64,000 bases of DNA. Origin: Bacteroidales bacterium. GTDB lineage: Bacteria > Bacteroidota > Bacteroidia > Bacteroidales > Paludibacteraceae. The stretch is from NCBI GenBank assembly GCA_012837935.1, contig DUQG01000008.1, positions 1 through 64,000 on the forward strand. The letters run 5' to 3'. The notes beneath the pieces were generated by a model that saw nothing but the letters and a program-made list of their open reading frames with translations, had not been told where the DNA came from and did no database searches. Positions 59,518-64,000 of this stretch are shown here, piece by piece. Every line of letters begins with the position of its first letter. Position 1 is the stretch's first letter. Position numbers and translations under genes: made by a program.

Positions 59518-62500
59518 TTAGAAATAAACTGTTCTTAAATTTTTATCCACCAACATTCCGTGTTTGATTTCAAGCTTAAACGTTACTGCACGTTTAGCTT
59601 TTAACTGAATTACAAACAGCATTTTTGAACCTTCCAAAGCAGGTTTATCGCCTATGTTTACAAATGTCGGATAAAGAACTTTTTCGCCGTCGGTGTGCAG
59701 ACGGTCGTTGGTAAAGTTTTGCATCTGTTTCATATTCACGGATTTTACTCCTGCAAAGTCGAAATCTGAACTATTGTACGGCAATGCAAAACTGAGAGCA
59801 TTAACCGATTTCAAATCAACGCCTTTAACCGTAATTTCTAGAATTTCGCCTGCTCTCAGATTGGTTTTGGATGCAGAAATATCAAGTTTTCCGCTGACTT
59901 TTTCTATTTTCTCAGAACTTGCACCACCTTCCAACTGCACAGCAGCGTTAGAAATATCGAAGGCATCAATCAGATTATTTTTATTTACATCGCCACGACT
60001 AATATAACCTTCAAAATCACCGTCGCCTAAGCGTAAGCCCGTGTAGTTCAAGTAGGAAGTCAAGTCGTTTACATCAATTAACTTGTCATTGTTTATATCG
60101 CCCGGCAAGTAGCTTTCAGTGCCTTCTACTTTGAAAATGTAGAGTTCTCTACCCGATCCGAAATTGCCCACAGCTTTATCAACCGTCATTTTCACGTAGC
60201 GAACGGTCGGCTGATTTTCAAATACAAAAGTTTTGTTCTCGTGGTCTGCTTTCCACTCAAACGCACCCGCTTCTGTCCAATTTTCTTTGTCGTTGCTATA
60301 ATAAATTTTACCCGCTTGTATTACTCCGTTTAAGCCGCTGAGACGTGGTAGATACACCAATTTATCCAGTTGATTGATGGATTTCAGGTCAATAATCATG
60401 TCAAATGGAATTGCATTTACACCGTATTTCGTGTGCATCATATTGCCTTCATCAAAGTCAAATAAGCAATTTAACCCTTCGCCACCTTGCATTTCTGCCG
60501 TACTTTCGCCTGTAATTCCGCAGATTGCAAATTGCAGAGGATCGGCTTTTGTGGTTGCGGTACAATTTGTCCAGTCCGAAACGTCACTTTTATTTACTGC
60601 ACGAAGTTTGAACGCATAATCGGTTTCCGGCTGTAAATTTTCAATCAGCAATTTATTTTTACGAATAGTCGAATAAAGCATTCCGTCAAATTCAATTTCA
60701 TAAAAATCAGCATTGCTCACTTTATTCCAGGTCGGTGTCAGCGTGTAAGCAGTTGAATTGCTTCCCGAAACTTGCAGATTTTCAGGATTTTGCAGTGAGC
60801 CTTCCGTTTTTAACAAGTCGCTTGTCGGTTCGTTTACAAAACCATCTACCTGAACAGAAACGCCATTTTTGCTGATGTCCGTTGCTTGCAATTTCACCCA
60901 AACTTGCGGATTTCTCTTAATTTTCACCTTTGCAAAATCGCTGTCGTAAGTCGAAAAACGATTAAACTCCGGTGCCGGATTGTAGAAATAGACATTTCTG
61001 CTTTTGTTATATGCCTCTAAACTACGTGCTTTTCTAAGTTTAACTTTCTTTTTGCCGATTTGAGCAGATACTTTTTCAGGCTCTTGACTTACGTTGATTT
61101 TAAATTCCGTGGATTTTTTCGGAACAAAACCCTCGAAACTTCCTACTGTCGGCTGCACAGAAATTGTAGCTACTTTATCAACAACATCTGAGCTAATCAC
61201 AGTTTCAGCGAATTTTCCACGCAAATACTCCGTTGTTGCACCGTCGTCATCGTATTCGGTAAAGCTTGATTTTGCGCCGGGATAAACTTCATAAATTCGG
61301 TGGTCTTTTCTTATTTCCGAAGGGTTATTATTCGGATTTGTCAATGGAATAATGGCACCGCTTTTCACAAAAACAGGCAATTTCCAAATCGGATAATTCA
61401 AATTATTCAAAATGCGTCCGCCTTCGTATTTTTGTCCGCTGAAATAGTCGAACCACTCGCCTTTTGGCAGGTAAATTCCATTTCGCACATCATTACCCTG
61501 CTCGTCTGCGCGGGTGTTTTGGTAAATGGGTGCAACCAAAAAATACGGTCCGTACATAAATTGATACTGCGTGTTTTTTCCTAAAGTGTAGGGATTTTCC
61601 TCTTCCAAAAACATCGCGCGGATTTGCGGCAATTCCGTTACTGAATGTTGTGCAATGCTGTATGCGTAAGGCAGAAGTTCGGATTTGAGTTTCAGATAGT
61701 TGCGGTTAATGGATGTGGCAGGTTCGCCCAAAGCGTGCGGATATTTTTCGTTTTTTCCCCAACCGTCCATATTTAACTGCATAGGTGTGAAGGTTTTCCA
61801 CTGAAAATCACGGATATTTACGGCAGGATTTTTTCCGCCAAAAATTCCGTCCATATCGGAAGTGATATTCGGCTGCCCCGAAAGTCCGGAGCCGATATAA
61901 GTGGGGATGTGAAAACGAATATACTCCCACACACCGCCTGTTTGGTCGCCGCTCCAAATCGTGGCGTAGTGCTGCGTTCCTGCCCATCCGTCCAATGAGA
62001 TAATAAAAGGACGTGCGTCATTTCCGTATTTCGGCATAATGCTAGCCACATCTTGCACACCATTCAATCCGAAAGAATATCCGGCACCAACCCACGCCAC
62101 GTCGGTTTTAAGAACTTTCACACCCGCCACGCCCACTTCATTGATAATATCGCGTTGCAAAAGCGGTTCAATTCCTTCTTTCGGGTGCAGGTCGGACTGC
62201 GTCCAAAGTCCGATTTCCACACCGTGCGAACGAGCATAATCGCCAAATTCTTTCAGGTTTTGGATGTTTCCTTCGAGCGTTTCGGTTTGCCCGTAACCCG
62301 CACCATAACCGTCATTCGGCAATATCCATCCCAACGGCATATCGTGCATTCTGTAACGATCCACCACGGCACGAGCTGAGAACATATAGTTGTCCAATTC
62401 ACCGTTCAAACTCTCTTTCACGCCGCCGTTGTCTTTTTGACTTTCTTTGTAGCGTTTCCCGTCTTCAAAGAGAATTCCCTTTTCATCTTCCACCCAATAA

Positions 62501-63339
62501 TCGCGGTTGTAAGCATTCAAGTGCCCTTGATAAAAACCGAATTTCGGAATTAAAACAGGCTTTCCTGTCAGTTGATAGAAATCATTAAGTAGCGAAACAA
62601 TGCCATCGCTAATCATAAAAAAGACATCCAAATAGTCGCTATCGTGTGTAAGCAGAACGGTGTTTTTCTCTTTTGCACCAAAGTCATAGATGCCTTTTTT
62701 GAAAGTGTAAGCCATAAATCCATAACCGTTTGTTGACCAATAAAATGGGGTTGGTGATGCTACGCCGCCTTCAGTCCAGCTATTTTGATTTTCAATGGCA
62801 ATGGCTTTGCCTTTGTGCGAAAAACGTCCGTTTTGTACACCACCACCGTAGAAATATTCATCGGGATTTTCTTTTAGACTGATTTTGTAGCTATTTTTCT
62901 CAAAAGCAATCGGCACGACAGATTGAGCCACTATACGACCGCTCTTTTTATTTATCAAAGAGAATAAATTTGTCTCTTTTTCAAAAACAATTTGCGCCGC
63001 AGCAGTAGAAATGGTAATTTTTCCGTTCGCATCTTGCACATCAAGTTGGCTGACGGCTTTTCTCGGATTTTCAATCAAGATTTCTGCCGATGGTGTTGCT
63101 TGCGGTGAGCGCATTCCTTGTCCGGAATTGTCTTGAAACATTCGAAAAATATTCTCGCCGTAGAAATCGAGCAACATTTTTTGATTGTTTGAAAAACTAA
63201 GCTCCACCGTAGTTGCATTCAGTTTTTTAGCTTGTGTTATAGATGCCGTTTCGGGTGAGTTTTGACCGAAAACAGTCAACGGCATAAATAAGATAAAACA
63301 CGAAATTAACGTGATTAGAAATAGGTTTTTTGTTTTCAT
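59518..63339 (-). CDS. Secreted multidomain glycoside hydrolase family 31 enzyme
   Basis: 1273 residues with a signal peptide (MKTKNLFLITLISCFILFMPLTVFG). GH31 N-terminal beta domain to about 260; catalytic barrel about 262-600 with nucleophile Asp413 in LKTDVAWVG and acid/base Asp465 in IWSGDQTGGVWEY. DUF5110-like beta domains follow (YDDDGATTEYLRG), then a fibronectin type III domain (about 865-945), an F5/8-type discoidin domain (about 950-1080), a dockerin-like calcium module (DINNDKLIDVNDL and DVNKNNLIDAFDI, about 1090-1150) and a cohesin-like C-terminal domain. GH31 members cleave alpha-glucosides, alpha-xylosides or alpha-galactosides; specificity is not assigned. No SusC/SusD genes are near, so it is a stand-alone enzyme. 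Confidence 0.92.
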   Translation of the reverse strand: MKTKNLFLITLISCFILFMPLTVFGQNSPETASITQAKKLNATTVELSFSNNQKMLLDFYGENIFRMFQDNSGQGMRSPQATPSAEILIENPRKAVSQLDVQDANGKITISTAAAQIVFEKETNLFSLINKKSGRIVAQSVVPIAFEKNSYKISLKENPDEYFYGGGVQNGRFSHKGKAIAIENQNSWTEGGVASPTPFYWSTNGYGFMAYTFKKGIYDFGAKEKNTVLLTHDSDYLDVFFMISDGIVSLLNDFYQLTGKPVLIPKFGFYQGHLNAYNRDYWVEDEKGILFEDGKRYKESQKDNGGVKESLNGELDNYMFSARAVVDRYRMHDMPLGWILPNDGYGAGYGQTETLEGNIQNLKEFGDYARSHGVEIGLWTQSDLHPKEGIEPLLQRDIINEVGVAGVKVLKTDVAWVGAGYSFGLNGVQDVASIMPKYGNDARPFIISLDGWAGTQHYATIWSGDQTGGVWEYIRFHIPTYIGSGLSGQPNITSDMDGIFGGKNPAVNIRDFQWKTFTPMQLNMDGWGKNEKYPHALGEPATSINRNYLKLKSELLPYAYSIAQHSVTELPQIRAMFLEEENPYTLGKNTQYQFMYGPYFLVAPIYQNTRADEQGNDVRNGIYLPKGEWFDYFSGQKYEGGRILNNLNYPIWKLPVFVKSGAIIPLTNPNNNPSEIRKDHRIYEVYPGAKSSFTEYDDDGATTEYLRGKFAETVISSDVVDKVATISVQPTVGSFEGFVPKKSTEFKINVSQEPEKVSAQIGKKKVKLRKARSLEAYNKSRNVYFYNPAPEFNRFSTYDSDFAKVKIKRNPQVWVKLQATDISKNGVSVQVDGFVNEPTSDLLKTEGSLQNPENLQVSGSNSTAYTLTPTWNKVSNADFYEIEFDGMLYSTIRKNKLLIENLQPETDYAFKLRAVNKSDVSDWTNCTATTKADPLQFAICGITGESTAEMQGGEGLNCLFDFDEGNMMHTKYGVNAIPFDMIIDLKSINQLDKLVYLPRLSGLNGVIQAGKIYYSNDKENWTEAGAFEWKADHENKTFVFENQPTVRYVKMTVDKAVGNFGSGRELYIFKVEGTESYLPGDINNDKLIDVNDLTSYLNYTGLRLGDGDFEGYISRGDVNKNNLIDAFDISNAAVQLEGGASSEKIEKVSGKLDISASKTNLRAGEILEITVKGVDLKSVNALSFALPYNSSDFDFAGVKSVNMKQMQNFTNDRLHTDGEKVLYPTFVNIGDKPALEGSKMLFVIQLKAKRAVTFKLEIKHGMLVDKNLRTVYF

Positions 63340-63482
63340 TCTTTGTGAATTTTATTCTGTTTTATTTATATGATTATCCTATTATTTACCATTAAGAAAT
63401 TAAGGTTTAGTTAAGGTTTTCATTAAGAATGTCTTAATGAATCTAAATGCCTTAATAATCTTAATGTTGAACTCGTCTCGAC

Positions 63483-63649
63483 TTTTAAAACATAGAGAAC
63501 AATAGTTAAATATATGAGCATTTTTTATTGTTTTCCGAGAACATAGTAAAAAAATCTTCGATTTTTTTCGCTATTGTTTCCGAAATTCCGAGAATATGCA
63601 CGTTTTTTTCTATGTTTGCTATTGTTTTGAAAAAGTCAAGATGACTTTG
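63483..63649. repeat. Long dispersed repeat (ATATGAGCATTTTTT family), copy 3
   Basis: Same orientation as 26120-26326 and nearly identical over about 160 bases, but lacking the ACTTGTCCGACTTTTGGCGGA segment, so GAGAACA joins TAGTAAA directly. It lies upstream of the GH31 gene. The rest of the gap 63340-63744 is AT-rich, without a gene. Confidence 0.75.
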
Positions 63650-63744
63650 TTTTATATTTAACCCGCAACAATGAAAGTACTGCACAAGGCGAACTTATGC
63701 AGCATAAAACTATAGATTTTAAGTGGAAATACGAAAGTTAAAAA

Positions 63745-64000
63745 CTATTTTTTACCTTTCATCTGTTCGTATGTGGCATCCAACGCTTCTTCATCATCCG
63801 TAATTACCAAAATTTCATCGCCTACGCTGAGTTCGGTATTTCCGCGTGGAATAAAGAATTGGTCATCGCGACGAACCATCGCTATCAGTGTATTGTCCGG
63901 CACATTTAAGTCCATCAAGCGTGAGCCATTCGCCAAATATTCTTCTTTAATTGATATCTCACTCATATAGGATTTCATATCATCTGCAATTTCCACATCG
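63745..64000 (-). CDS. C-terminal part of a TrkA_C (RCK)-domain transporter, probably K+/H+ antiporter
   Basis: The coding frame runs off the window edge, so only about 85 residues of the C-terminus are seen. EISIKEEYLANGSRLMDLNVPDNTLIAMVRRDDQFFIPRGNTELSVGDEILVITDDEEA is a classic RCK_C/TrkA_C domain: a hydrophobic beta strand, P-D-N-T-L-I, then the P-R-G-x-T-x-L-x-x-G-D motif. In Bacteroidota this sequence type ends the CPA1 potassium/proton antiporters (NhaP2/CvrA-like), where it binds a regulatory nucleotide. A TrkA-type channel subunit is an alternative. Confidence 0.75.
   Translation of the reverse strand, partial: DVEIADDMKSYMSEISIKEEYLANGSRLMDLNVPDNTLIAMVRRDDQFFIPRGNTELSVGDEILVITDDEEALDATYEQMKGKK

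Overview
The window is a chromosomal segment of a Bacteroidota bacterium, most likely order Bacteroidales. The evidence is AT-rich DNA, several secreted proteins with type IX secretion (T9SS) C-terminal sorting tails, BspA-type leucine-rich repeat proteins, a Reg_prop/Y_Y_Y sensor kinase, DUF2723, DUF2851 and DUF4783 family genes, a FadL/TodX-like porin, and start regions that mostly lack a Shine-Dalgarno sequence. Many starts are preceded instead by the Bacteroidota promoter box TAnnTTTG. The genus cannot be fixed from sequence alone. I saw no tRNA, rRNA or CRISPR array.

Layout. Positions 1-7 kb hold three cell-surface/secreted genes (two BspA-like LRR proteins and one carbohydrate-module protein). 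At 7.3-12.4 kb a giant sensor kinase is paired with a separate LuxR-type response regulator. At 12.7-14.9 kb is a tight operon (DUF2089 regulator, YIP1 membrane protein, alpha/beta hydrolase). At 17-19.1 kb are serC and serA, bracketed on both sides by non-coding mobile elements. At 19.5-22 kb are a UDP-sugar dehydrogenase, a small membrane protein and a cytidylate kinase-like protein. At 22.3-24.8 kb is an accessory island: an Rhs-repeat remnant, a REP-associated tyrosine transposase (RAYT), three related palindromic repeat blocks and a ChaN/EreA-like secreted protein. At 24.8-38.3 kb are nadC, DUF4783, rlmH, an NtrY-like kinase, prmA, a Tyr/Trp-rich secreted protein with a FadL-like porin, prfC and a lipid N-acyltransferase-like gene. 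At 38.6-42.5 kb are an esterase and the four-gene 2-oxoacid:ferredoxin oxidoreductase (korDABC). At 42.9-50.3 kb are a DUF2723 glycosyltransferase-like protein, a polysaccharide deacetylase, a DUF2851 protein and an Ig-like lipoprotein. At 50.4-53.8 kb a type II restriction-modification pair lies downstream of serS. At 54-64 kb are a lipid A phosphoethanolamine transferase, rpmA-rplU, a Pif1/HRDC helicase, a multidomain GH31 glycosidase and the end of a K+/H+ antiporter-like gene.

The most unusual content is not in the genes but between them. At least five copies of a short palindrome (CCTGYCTG-3 nt-CAGGCAGG or a shorter variant) are scattered through the window, several inside other repeats. 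Three related blocks around the RAYT gene give filled and empty versions of the same site, and one block differs from its sister by extra hairpins placed in or beside existing hairpins. Two larger elements with terminal inverted repeats and near-perfect 8-bp flanking direct repeats carry a second palindrome family whose stems vary by compensatory changes. Together these suggest an active hairpin-based mobile DNA system, with the RAYT as the candidate enzyme. That link is inference.
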